A DNA stretch of 12,839 bases. Origin: Pleurocapsa sp. MO_226.B13 (GTDB taxonomy: Bacteria > Cyanobacteriota > Cyanobacteriia > Cyanobacteriales > Xenococcaceae). The stretch is from the NCBI GenBank assembly GCA_030064795.1, contig JASJEI010000198.1:1-12839 (forward strand), written 5' to 3'. Below, one piece after another: positions 7,801 to 12,839 of the stretch. The position numbers and the translations under genes are program-made. Within the stretch, counting starts at the first letter, position 1. Every line of letters starts with the position of its first letter. Under the pieces are notes generated by a model. The model ran no database searches, was not told where the DNA came from, and saw only the letters and a program-made list of their open reading frames with translations.

Positions 7801-9589
7801 ACTGGGCAGGTTCACTATTCATACCCGCCTCTTCCATGCGAGTTCCACTAGCAGCTACATCAGCATCTAGGGAAACGGCTTCTGGGGCTACAGGGTCAGG
7901 AACAGCAGCTTCAGCAGCCATTTCTGGAGTTTCTACGGTTTCTGGGGGAACTTCCAGTTCTTGAGGTGGGGGTGGGGGAGTGCCTTCAGGTTGTTGGTTT
8001 AACTGATTATAGCTTCCTTCAACCTGCTCTACATCACCTTCAATAGACTGATTAAGCTCACCTCCTGCTTCCTCAGCTGCTTTTGTAGGGTCAGCATCAA
8101 CCAGGGATTCTTCGTCTGGCGGACGTTTACTACGAATTGCCTGATAGATTCGCTGACAAAGTTCCTCAATCTCCGAGCTAGGCTGGGGTCTTTCTCCCAG
8201 AGCTGCCACCAAGGCTCCACCTGCACGAGAACTGGTTTCTGACTCTGGTTCTTCTACGGCACTACGGGCACTGGCAACATTGGCTTCCGCATCAGGGAGT
8301 TCCGCTTCAGTTGCAGCAGCCTCGGCAGCATTACTCTGAACTTGCTCTAGCCGACTTTGAGCCTCGGTTGAAAGTTCCGAGGGAGGCTCAGGCATGAGTA
8401 ATTCAACATTAGCACCACCTGTTTCACCTACGGGTTGAGCAGTCACAGCTACTGGGGAAGCTTCTGCTGAAGTGGTTTCTGTAGCTCCCTCATTGATCTC
8501 TGGTGATGGAGTCACTTCTGCTTCTGAGGAGCTAGCGGGAATAGTAACTTCGGATGTTTGAGTCGTAGTTGCTGGTGGGGTTACTGGGGCAGGAGGGGAA
8601 GGAGCTGAAACTGATGGTGTAGGAGTTGGTGGTGTTTGGACTGGTTCTGGCGCAGAAGATGGAGGTGTTTGAACTGATGATGCTGTTACTGGTGTAGGAG
8701 ATAGCGGTAATGGTTCTGATATTACTGGTGTGGAGGATAGAGGTGTGGGAACTGGTGTTATTGAGACAGGATTTACGGGTTGGCTCCCATTAACCAGATC
8801 ACGACGCTGAACCGGCATTCGAGCAGTTCTGGGCTGTTGCTGAATCGTGTGAGTCAATTCATGGGCTAATAATGATTTTCCCTTAGTGGTATGGGGTTCA
8901 TAGTGCCCCGAACCAAAGAAGACATCCTGACCAGTAGTGAAGGCTTGGGCATTCAATTCACCAGCAGTACTAGCAGCATGGGAATCAGTATGGACTCGCA
9001 CACCGCTGAAGTCATGTCCGAAGCGCGGTTCCATAAAGGCACGGGTAGATTTAGACAAAGGTTTTCCTGTTCCCCGTCTAGATTGAATGCGTGCTTCTAG
9101 ATTGGAGGATACTTGGGGAGTTTGACCAGGAACGGCTTTAGCCTGAACCTCTTCTTCTTCCTCCTCAACCTGTCGTTGGAGCATTTGGACTTGCTCGTCC
9201 TCCTCCTTCTCATTCTGTAGCTGAAGCATGGGCGCAGATTTTTCTTCTTCTTCCTCTTCCGTTTCAGGCTGTCGGTGAACTAAAGGAGTAATTGGTTTAG
9301 CTTGAATCTCCTCGTCATCTTCAGTTTGACGCTGTACTGATGGTGTTGGGGTACGCATCACAGAAGCCGCTACTCGGTCAGCTTCTTGCTCATAAATGTC
9401 TCCAGGTTCTCCCACTTGGAGTTTTGTCTGAATCAGGCGACTAACTGCTTGATTCCCCAGTTGTTGTTGTAATTGCAGGATTGGGTGAACCGAGTTATAA
9501 CTCGACAAAGGTTTTTGAGTGACTGTTGAACCCTTGCCCTGGTTGTTTGCTTCTGTTGTCTTGGCTTGGGTTGCCCGTTGATATGCCAT
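4877..9589 (-). CDS. DUF4157 (eCIS core domain) protein with C-terminal DRGH nuclease domain; probable cargo toxin
   Basis: This 1570-aa protein is the largest in the window. Residues 1-95 hold the conserved lead-in (LQQQLGNQAVSRLIQTKLQV, then GEPGDIYEQEADRVAASVM). Residues 95-155 are highly acidic with recurring QRQ/QAK motifs. The DUF4157 core at about 165-250 (FGHDFSGVRVHTD) has a zincin-type HELTH at 243-247. A Pro/Ser/Thr-rich linker spans about 265-400, then Ala/Glu-rich helical and coiled-coil sequence to about 865. Residues 870-1180 are strongly hydrophobic and amphipathic helices rich in Gly, Leu and Ile. The tail (about 1420-1570) carries KDRGHLIGNQFGG (D1467, R1468, G1469, H1470), NIVPQ from N1486 and HANN at 1493-1496, matching non-specific DNA/RNA endonucleases of the Endonuclease_NS type. 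DUF4157 proteins are a hallmark of eCIS loci and often carry C-terminal toxins. The ATG at 9589 has AGGCGG at 9597-9602. I infer delivery by the particle into target cells. No immunity gene is evident. Confidence 0.9.
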   Translation of the reverse strand: MAYQRATQAKTTEANNQGKGSTVTQKPLSSYNSVHPILQLQQQLGNQAVSRLIQTKLQVGEPGDIYEQEADRVAASVMRTPTPSVQRQTEDDEEIQAKPITPLVHRQPETEEEEEEKSAPMLQLQNEKEEDEQVQMLQRQVEEEEEEVQAKAVPGQTPQVSSNLEARIQSRRGTGKPLSKSTRAFMEPRFGHDFSGVRVHTDSHAASTAGELNAQAFTTGQDVFFGSGHYEPHTTKGKSLLAHELTHTIQQQPRTARMPVQRRDLVNGSQPVNPVSITPVPTPLSSTPVISEPLPLSPTPVTASSVQTPPSSAPEPVQTPPTPTPSVSAPSPPAPVTPPATTTQTSEVTIPASSSEAEVTPSPEINEGATETTSAEASPVAVTAQPVGETGGANVELLMPEPPSELSTEAQSRLEQVQSNAAEAAATEAELPDAEANVASARSAVEEPESETSSRAGGALVAALGERPQPSSEIEELCQRIYQAIRSKRPPDEESLVDADPTKAAEEAGGELNQSIEGDVEQVEGSYNQLNQQPEGTPPPPPQELEVPPETVETPEMAAEAAVPDPVAPEAVSLDADVAASGTRMEEAGMNSEPAQLVESGPIAEARAAQGELQETAERDPAEVLAEQQEALASASADMAALQEAALNALTASRSSTVSGVHGQQTEMVGSEEQMRTQLSAKAQGIFDNAQSQVNTLLTPLSQTAMTQWETGVAVLSQEFKQHLSEVKRWVDERHESTLLAVADYFTGLPDWVTEEYDEAEQTFGDGVCNLIREISAKVNGVIATCEAIIDRARQDIDNLFTTDLPAELEEWAASERERFNTQLDGLHQQVTETRDNFNRDLADRAAQSVQEVRQQIHELRQAAGGLIGRVAAAVNSFLEDPAKFIIEGLLELLGIAPSAFWAVVNRIGQVINDIADDPLGFAENLLAAIGQGFSQFFDKIGDYLLDGLLEWLFSGLGAVGVEIPSDFSLSSIITFFLQLMGITWERIRGLLARHIGEENVALIEQAYELIANLIAMGPQGIFEMIKDQLNPQNILDMVLQAAIDFLIETLIRQVSIRVLGLFNPVGAIVQAIEAIYRVLKWIFENAARLFSFVETIVNGIADIIAGNVSGMANAVEQALARLLAPVIDFFAGFAGLGNLPDRIADTIRGFQGWVEGILERVIAWLAERARALLRSLGIGEDSTEDQISSDTSSSSFSEPIIRNIDFLGEDHSIRLGLTDNSDVEITMASENWDTFPRVLERIQSRQVARLREQNQTTEAEDLYNSLQSIINDAVQKGQPGGVIQQARITRQRELNAISDVQQRSQEEKEYSVADAMMDAWDDHYYRYLERLEELNNQYDFSGGISDLVSEGDEFVDRNNNTLMKVSFTNVRQDAAYGVKAYLANARSSDRDSFYDYANYSESGGGGWGPVGSVPALLPWSNIGLSENRIAHVIIDKEGAGAGSESNSSEAVPGINSISFTGKEYKDRGHLIGNQFGGPGNYTTGNIVPQTVHANNSEMKRKLENPLRDAFRGDPHANTNLRRIYEITVRPQAWYTPSGGGRAPAEIYVSYKLLYPNPETNPTTDVVDNK

Positions 9590-9655
9590 AACCGCACCGC
9601 CTGTTTATTGAAAAGTAACCAAGTATTACGAGAATACCACAAAAAAATTGTTGTC

Positions 9656-9686
9656 ATTAAAGGGAAAGCACTCCCCTAATAGTCAA
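9656..9686 (-). promoter_or_regulatory. Possible promoter upstream of the DUF4157-nuclease gene
   Basis: On the minus strand TTGACT (9681-9686, 5/6 to the -35 consensus) is followed after 19 bp by TTTAAT (9656-9661). The spacing is long and the -35 abuts the stop region of the preceding short fibre gene. The 99-bp gap before the toxin gene leaves room for independent expression. This rests on a weak pattern match only. Confidence 0.2.
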
Positions 9687-9688
9687 AA

Positions 9689-10024
9689 CTACAAATCATT
9701 AGCTTGATGATGGACTGTTGCAGAAATATCAAAACTATTACCAGTCGGATTTGTAAACCATGCTGAAGCTGAAAAGCCAATATAGTAAGTATCAGCTGTA
9801 GTTAATTTGATGACAACGTAACCATCCGAACTGTAGTATTTGGTTGCGATCGCACCGTTAACAGTGAGACTGTCATCAATCCTAAATTCCCCAAATTCCA
9901 AAGCAAGTTGGTTGGCTTGCGGACAAGAAAGTCGTGGCCATTCGGTTTGGCTGGTAAATGGATCGTCTAGATCATTACTGAGGGTTAAGATAAACCGCAA
10001 ACCATCTTTAGCTTTAACTGGCAT
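9689..10024 (-). CDS. Short fibre-like protein with the shared N-terminal anchor
   Basis: This 111-aa protein begins with the same module as the 495-aa fibre (MPVKAKDGLRFILT, then TEWPRLSCPQANQLALEFG and a SLTVNGAIAT stretch). It is identical or near-identical to its paralogues for about 65 residues, then switches right after AIATK to an unrelated 45-residue beta-rich tail (YVVIKLTTADTYYIGFSASA, ending HHQANDL). It lacks the repeat region, the GIGIT motif and any S74 domain. The ATG at 10024 is preferred over an upstream in-frame ATG at 10054, because AAGGAG lies at 10033-10038 and the paralogue starts at the same residue. It may be a short fibre or plug that fills anchor sites, or a truncated remnant. 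Confidence 0.8.
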   Translation of the reverse strand: MPVKAKDGLRFILTLSNDLDDPFTSQTEWPRLSCPQANQLALEFGEFRIDDSLTVNGAIATKYYSSDGYVVIKLTTADTYYIGFSASAWFTNPTGNSFDISATVHHQANDL

Positions 10025-10032
10025 AATTGTTT

Positions 10033-10038
10033 CTCCTT
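10033..10038 (-). promoter_or_regulatory. Ribosome binding site that sets the start of the short fibre gene
   Basis: AAGGAG lies 8 nt before ATG 10024 in the context AAAAGGAGAAACAATTATG. The 495-aa fibre has the same leader ending (GGAACAATTATG), so the leader was copied with the anchor module. This rules against the longer start at 10054. Confidence 0.75.
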
Positions 10039-10071
10039 TTGCAAATATTCTCAAACTATTAGTGGTATAGT

Positions 10072-11559
10072 TTAGGAGCTTTCATTGAGACGGGCTTTCA
10101 ATTCGTCTATCTCTATTTGTTGATGTTGTACTACTTTAGTTAGTATTCCAACAATATCCATAGGACTAAGTCCTTTCCTATCATTTGATGCCACCAGTTC
10201 AGGAACTTCTTCTGCAATGAACCCAACCTGTTGTTTGCTTTTTTCTTCTTTATACTGAAAAGTGACAGGATTGAGTTCAGTAAGGGTATCAAGAGCCTGG
10301 CTTAAAGCGAGCTGCTTAACATCTTGCTTATACTCTAAACTAGAAGCATCTTCCCATCTTCTCCCATCACAGTAAGCACCACCGCTTAGATGCACAAGGT
10401 GCAGAGGATTTGTTATGCCGATACCAACTTTACTAGAACTTGGATGAATTGTAAGTCCATCCCGCGAAAGCATATCAGAAACACTAGGAAGCCATGTATC
10501 ATTATCTAAATTGGCAAGGTATGGTAAGGCAAGATATACCTCAAAAGAACTACTAGCTTCTATACCTATGGAAAAAGCCAAGCCATCCAAAGAAGTAACC
10601 TCAGATATGCCAATTACTGCATCTATTTGATACCAACCATCTTGAGCTGCATCAGTTTGTCCTTTAGTAATTACTAGTCCTCTAGCAACATTTTTATACC
10701 CAGAATCTACGCCAAATCCTACTCTTGAACCTGAAGTAATCTTTAGCCAAGCCTTGAAGTGTACTTTATTTGTTAACACATTGTACTCGAAGGGAAAAAA
10801 TACGCAGGTATGTTCTCCAGAATTATCCCCAGTAATTTTCAAAATTCTACCGTCAGAAATACTATGCCAACCATCTGCTAACCCCCCCCTGGAAGCTCGC
10901 GAACCTTTGTTATATCTGCCAAACCAATAGGGATTTGCTTGTGTAGCAGTGTCTACACTAGTAGCGGCATTTGATGGTTTTTCGGATACATATGGTCCTT
11001 CAAATCCTTTAGCATGGGGATGCTCTAGCTCTAAAGTAACATTCCCCAAGACACTATATCCAGCAGGTTTATTGCCATCTGGTATATTCATGTAGGAATT
11101 TCTGATCAGATTAGGTGGTAGTGATGAACCGCTAATAATGCCAGTGGTATTAATATTGCCTTTGACAGTTAGGTTGTTTTGGATACTAAGCGACCCTGTT
11201 ACGGTGTCGCCTGTTTTTTTGACAATGTTGTCTAGACTTGAGCCATCCCCTTGAAACGCATTTGCCTTAATAGTTCCGGTGGCGTTTACTTTACTAGTAA
11301 AAAGCGAAGCACCTACAGTTAAATTATTCTCAATTTTTAGAGAACCTGTCATTTGATCTGTAACACTTAATTGCTTAGTAGCGATCGCATCTTTAACCGT
11401 AAGACTCTTATCAATGCTGAGGTCACCAAATTCTAAAGCAAGTTGATTGGCTTGCGGACAAGAAAGTCTTGGCCATTCGGTTTGACTATTAAATGGATCG
11501 CTTAGCTTATCACTGGGGGTTAAGATAAACCGCAGACCGTCTTTAGCTTCAACTGGCAT
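10072..11559 (-). CDS. Tail-fibre-like protein with C-terminal S74 (intramolecular chaperone) domain
   Basis: This 495-aa fibre begins with the anchor module shared with its two neighbours (about residues 1-65). Next come one unit of the LTV..AIAT.QLSV..TGSLKIENN repeat and phage-fibre-like sequence (KKTGDTVTGSLSIQNNLTVKG). Residues of about 155-380 form a beta-rich, aromatic domain starting LIRNSYMNIPDGNKPAGY that resembles a jelly-roll or carbohydrate-binding fold. A KVGIGITNP motif follows, then an S74 domain from about 404 (ASSLEYKQDVKQ with S406/S407, LNPVTFQYKEEK, QVGFIAEEVPELV) and a terminal coiled coil (VVQHQQIEIDELKARL). S74 domains trimerise fibres and may cut themselves off. By homology this should be a receptor-binding fibre of the particle. 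The ATG at 11559 has a perfect AAGGAGG at 11567-11573. Confidence 0.88.
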   Translation of the reverse strand: MPVEAKDGLRFILTPSDKLSDPFNSQTEWPRLSCPQANQLALEFGDLSIDKSLTVKDAIATKQLSVTDQMTGSLKIENNLTVGASLFTSKVNATGTIKANAFQGDGSSLDNIVKKTGDTVTGSLSIQNNLTVKGNINTTGIISGSSLPPNLIRNSYMNIPDGNKPAGYSVLGNVTLELEHPHAKGFEGPYVSEKPSNAATSVDTATQANPYWFGRYNKGSRASRGGLADGWHSISDGRILKITGDNSGEHTCVFFPFEYNVLTNKVHFKAWLKITSGSRVGFGVDSGYKNVARGLVITKGQTDAAQDGWYQIDAVIGISEVTSLDGLAFSIGIEASSSFEVYLALPYLANLDNDTWLPSVSDMLSRDGLTIHPSSSKVGIGITNPLHLVHLSGGAYCDGRRWEDASSLEYKQDVKQLALSQALDTLTELNPVTFQYKEEKSKQQVGFIAEEVPELVASNDRKGLSPMDIVGILTKVVQHQQIEIDELKARLNESS

Positions 11560-11566
11560 AATTGTT

Positions 11567-11573
11567 CCTCCTT
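11567..11573 (-). promoter_or_regulatory. Strong ribosome binding site of the S74 fibre gene
   Basis: AAGGAGG matches the anti-Shine-Dalgarno perfectly and sits 7 nt before ATG 11559. It is the best RBS in the window, consistent with a fibre needed in many copies per particle. Confidence 0.75.
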
Positions 11574-11625
11574 ATAAGGTGGGTAGTTCTACAAAATTTG
11601 GCTTCCTCATTAATTCGATTGCGCA

Positions 11626-11805
11626 ATAATTGGGGCTCTACCGAACCTATAATGTAAAACTGTTAGAAACTAATCCTTGAAAGTATTGCATAGCAATACT
11701 TTGAGTTTTTGATAGTTTGATTTTGTATACTTTTGGCTCAAGCTGTTTACAGATAGGGCTTTTTACCCAAATTCAACACTGTAAGTTCGGTAGAGCCATA
11801 ATTGG
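11626..11805. mobile_element. 164-bp MITE with 8-bp target duplication
   Basis: The element spans 11634-11797. Its ends are inverted repeats: GGCTCTACCGAAC is perfect over 13 bp and pairing continues to about 22 bp with three mismatches. It is flanked by perfect 8-bp direct repeats ATAATTGG at 11626-11633 and 11798-11805. Inside is a perfect 10-bp stem (AAAGTATTGC / GCAATACTTT, 11680-11689 and 11693-11702) with a 3-nt ATA loop. There is no transposase. Ends starting GGCTCT and an 8-bp duplication suggest mobilisation by an ISL3-like transposase, an inference from end structure. It lies across the 3' end of the small coiled-coil gene. Confidence 0.88.
11680..11702. repeat. Perfect 10-bp hairpin inside the MITE
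   Basis: AAAGTATTGC-ATA-GCAATACTTT is followed on the plus strand by GAGTTTTT, so it could act as a terminator only for plus-strand transcription. On the minus strand, the direction of the operon, no T run follows, so fibre transcription need not stop here. The hairpin could still affect mRNA stability. Confidence 0.6.
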
Positions 11806-12015
11806 TTCTACATCAGAAGAGTGATCTGAATTATCTTCTACTGGAGCTGGGGTTTGAGCCAGCAACTCTTCTAGAACTTGAATTGCTCCACTGATACGTA
11901 ATAAAGTTTCTTTGAGGTTGGTCTGTTTTGCCTCCAATTCACCGAGCATTTTTTGACCTGATTCAAATTCGGCTTTGAGGGCTGTAAGACGTTGTTCTAA
12001 TTGTTGTTTCATCAT
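11773..12015 (-). CDS. Small coiled-coil protein with MITE-altered C-terminus
   Basis: This 80-aa protein starts MMKQQLEQRLTALKAEF. Residues 3-55 are predicted coiled coil with leucine heptads (KMLGELEAKQTNLKETLLRI, then QVLEELLAQ), followed by a short acidic tail. I chose the ATG at 12015; a TTG at 12024 would add three residues, and no clear Shine-Dalgarno marks either. It lies between two fibre genes, about 55 bp after the stop of the first, so a fibre-assembly chaperone or small structural role is possible but unproven. The last codons (from ATGGCTCTACCGAAC to the stop) are MITE end sequence. Without the insert the frame would read VEPIIAQSN and stop, so the protein now ends VEPIMALPNLQC. 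Confidence 0.78.
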   Translation of the reverse strand: MMKQQLEQRLTALKAEFESGQKMLGELEAKQTNLKETLLRISGAIQVLEELLAQTPAPVEDNSDHSSDVEPIMALPNLQC

Positions 12016-12070
12016 TTTACTCAAGGTATTTGTTTAAGGAAGTTGTTAATTGTTAATAACTTGCAGGACA

Positions 12071-12839
12071 CTAATTACCAATAGCAATCCATTGAATGTG
12101 CCATCCTCTGGTATTGGCAGAACTTGGCGTCAGTTCCGCTCCATTAGGAAATCGCACATAAATGCGGAAACCTTGGTTCGTTCTGTCATATGGAGAACTG
12201 CCACCTGTTGTTTCCCAATTCCTCCCGTTTCCATGCATATTTACTATGTAAATCGGTGTATCGATAAAACCACATACTGAGGTATCTATATCTACATAGA
12301 TACCTGTAGTACCATCACGATACGGTTGCCAATTAGTTGAGCCTTCGGGAGTTTTTCCACAACAGATCCTTAACGCTTTTCCTGAGATATCTTGTGCCGC
12401 ACCTAGTAGTTTTCCAATCACATGCAATTCTGCTTCTGGAGTTGTTATCCCAATGCCGACTTTGCCACCTAGTGTTAAATTATTCTCGATTTTTAGAGAA
12501 CCTGTAACGCTATCAGAAACGCTTAATTGATTGGTCGCGATCGCATTATTCACTGTTAAATCATTCTCTATCGTTAGGGATCCCATAACGCTATCAGAAA
12601 CGCTTAATTGATTGGTCGCGATCGCACTATTAACAGTTAGGATATTATCTATCGTTAACGGTGTAGTCACACTACCTATTACACTAAGTTGATTTGTACT
12701 GATAGCATTGTTTACTGTGAGACTCTCATCAATTCTGAGTTCTCCGAATTCCAAAGCAAGTTGGTTGACTTGGGGACAAGAAAGTCGTGGCCATTCGGTT
12801 TGATCTGAAAAAGGATCGTCTAGATCATCACTGGGAATT
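12071..12839 (-). CDS. Tail-fibre-like protein, 5' end beyond the window
   Basis: The reading frame is open from the right edge: IPSDDLDDPFSDQTEWPRLS, then CPQVNQLALEFGELRIDESL, the same anchor module as the two downstream paralogues, so only the first 15 or so residues are missing. Three exact-length 27-residue repeats follow (LTVNNAIATNQLSVSDSVTG type, 12479-12721), then KVGIGITTPEAELHVIG and a C-terminal domain of about 110 residues (GIYVDIDTSVCGF, IYIVNMHGNGRNWETTGG, GFRIYVRFPNGAELTPSSA, WHIQWIAIGN). That last domain resembles beta-rich tips seen on fibre and lectin-like proteins, but I cannot name it with certainty. It is a probable receptor-binding fibre. It differs from the 495-aa paralogue in having no S74 domain and a different tip. 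Confidence 0.87.
   Translation of the reverse strand, partial: IPSDDLDDPFSDQTEWPRLSCPQVNQLALEFGELRIDESLTVNNAISTNQLSVIGSVTTPLTIDNILTVNSAIATNQLSVSDSVMGSLTIENDLTVNNAIATNQLSVSDSVTGSLKIENNLTLGGKVGIGITTPEAELHVIGKLLGAAQDISGKALRICCGKTPEGSTNWQPYRDGTTGIYVDIDTSVCGFIDTPIYIVNMHGNGRNWETTGGSSPYDRTNQGFRIYVRFPNGAELTPSSANTRGWHIQWIAIGN
12479..12721 (-). repeat. Three 81-bp in-frame tandem repeats in a fibre gene
   Basis: The units are 12641-12721, 12560-12640 and 12479-12559, each encoding 27 residues of the pattern LTVNxAIxTNQLSVxxSVxxxLxIxN. The second and third units are nearly identical and each carries a HIP1 octamer (12618-12625 and 12537-12544); the first has diverged. The pattern of short beta strands suggests a triple-stranded beta-helix or beta-prism shaft whose length could change by unit slippage. 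Confidence 0.85.

Noticed and set aside
5202..8226. Several ORFs of 60-115 codons on both strands within the toxin gene
   Set aside because: All overlap the 1570-codon frame, which carries recognisable domains throughout; they are out-of-frame shadows.
10025..10054. Longer start (ten extra residues) for the short fibre gene
   Set aside because: The extra codons contain the AAGGAG ribosome binding site, and the paralogue starts at the equivalent of the internal ATG.
12050..12280. Plus-strand ORF of 76 codons at the end of the fibre gene
   Set aside because: It is antisense to the conserved C-terminal fibre domain and has no supporting signals.
12479..12721. Tandem repeats considered as a CRISPR array
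   Set aside because: The 81-bp units are contiguous, in frame, without unique spacers, and code for a fibre shaft.

Overview
The window most likely comes from a cyanobacterium. The octamer GCGATCGC (HIP1), which is over-represented in many cyanobacterial genomes, occurs about ten times (for example at 2997, 4436, 4462, 4640, 9846, 11381, 12537 and 12618). The DNA is moderately AT-rich and carries transposon debris, as in large filamentous cyanobacteria. Genus cannot be fixed from the sequence alone.

Every credible gene lies on the minus strand, so the locus reads from right to left. It looks like the distal part of an extracellular contractile injection system (eCIS) cluster, the phage-tail-like family that includes Afp, PVC, MAC and the cyanobacterial thylakoid-associated CIS. 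In transcription order it holds: (1) a tail-fibre-like protein whose 5' end is cut by the right edge; (2) a small coiled-coil protein whose 3' end has been rewritten by a 164-bp MITE; (3) a 495-aa fibre with a C-terminal S74-type chaperone domain; (4) a 111-aa short protein sharing the same N-terminal anchor; (5) a 1570-aa DUF4157 (eCIS core domain) protein ending in a DRGH-type DNA/RNA nuclease domain, the probable cargo toxin; (6) a stray duplicated 5' fragment of the next gene; (7) a 243-aa protein of unknown function; (8) a 702-aa tandem AAA+ ATPase of the eCIS-associated type; and (9) beyond the operon, a broken transposase gene interrupted by a small palindromic element. Sheath, tube, spike and baseplate genes are not in the window; if the locus is complete they should lie beyond the right edge.

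Working model: the fibres sit on the particle through a shared anchor module and recognise targets through divergent C-termini. The DUF4157 protein is loaded as cargo and delivers a nuclease, and the AAA+ ATPase with its small partner helps assembly or cargo loading. This is inference from family membership and gene order. The main points for follow-up are the toxin architecture with no obvious immunity gene, the modular fibre family whose divergence points sit next to HIP1 octamers, the HIP1-bounded partial gene duplication, and two small mobile elements, one with a perfect 8-bp target duplication inside a coding sequence.
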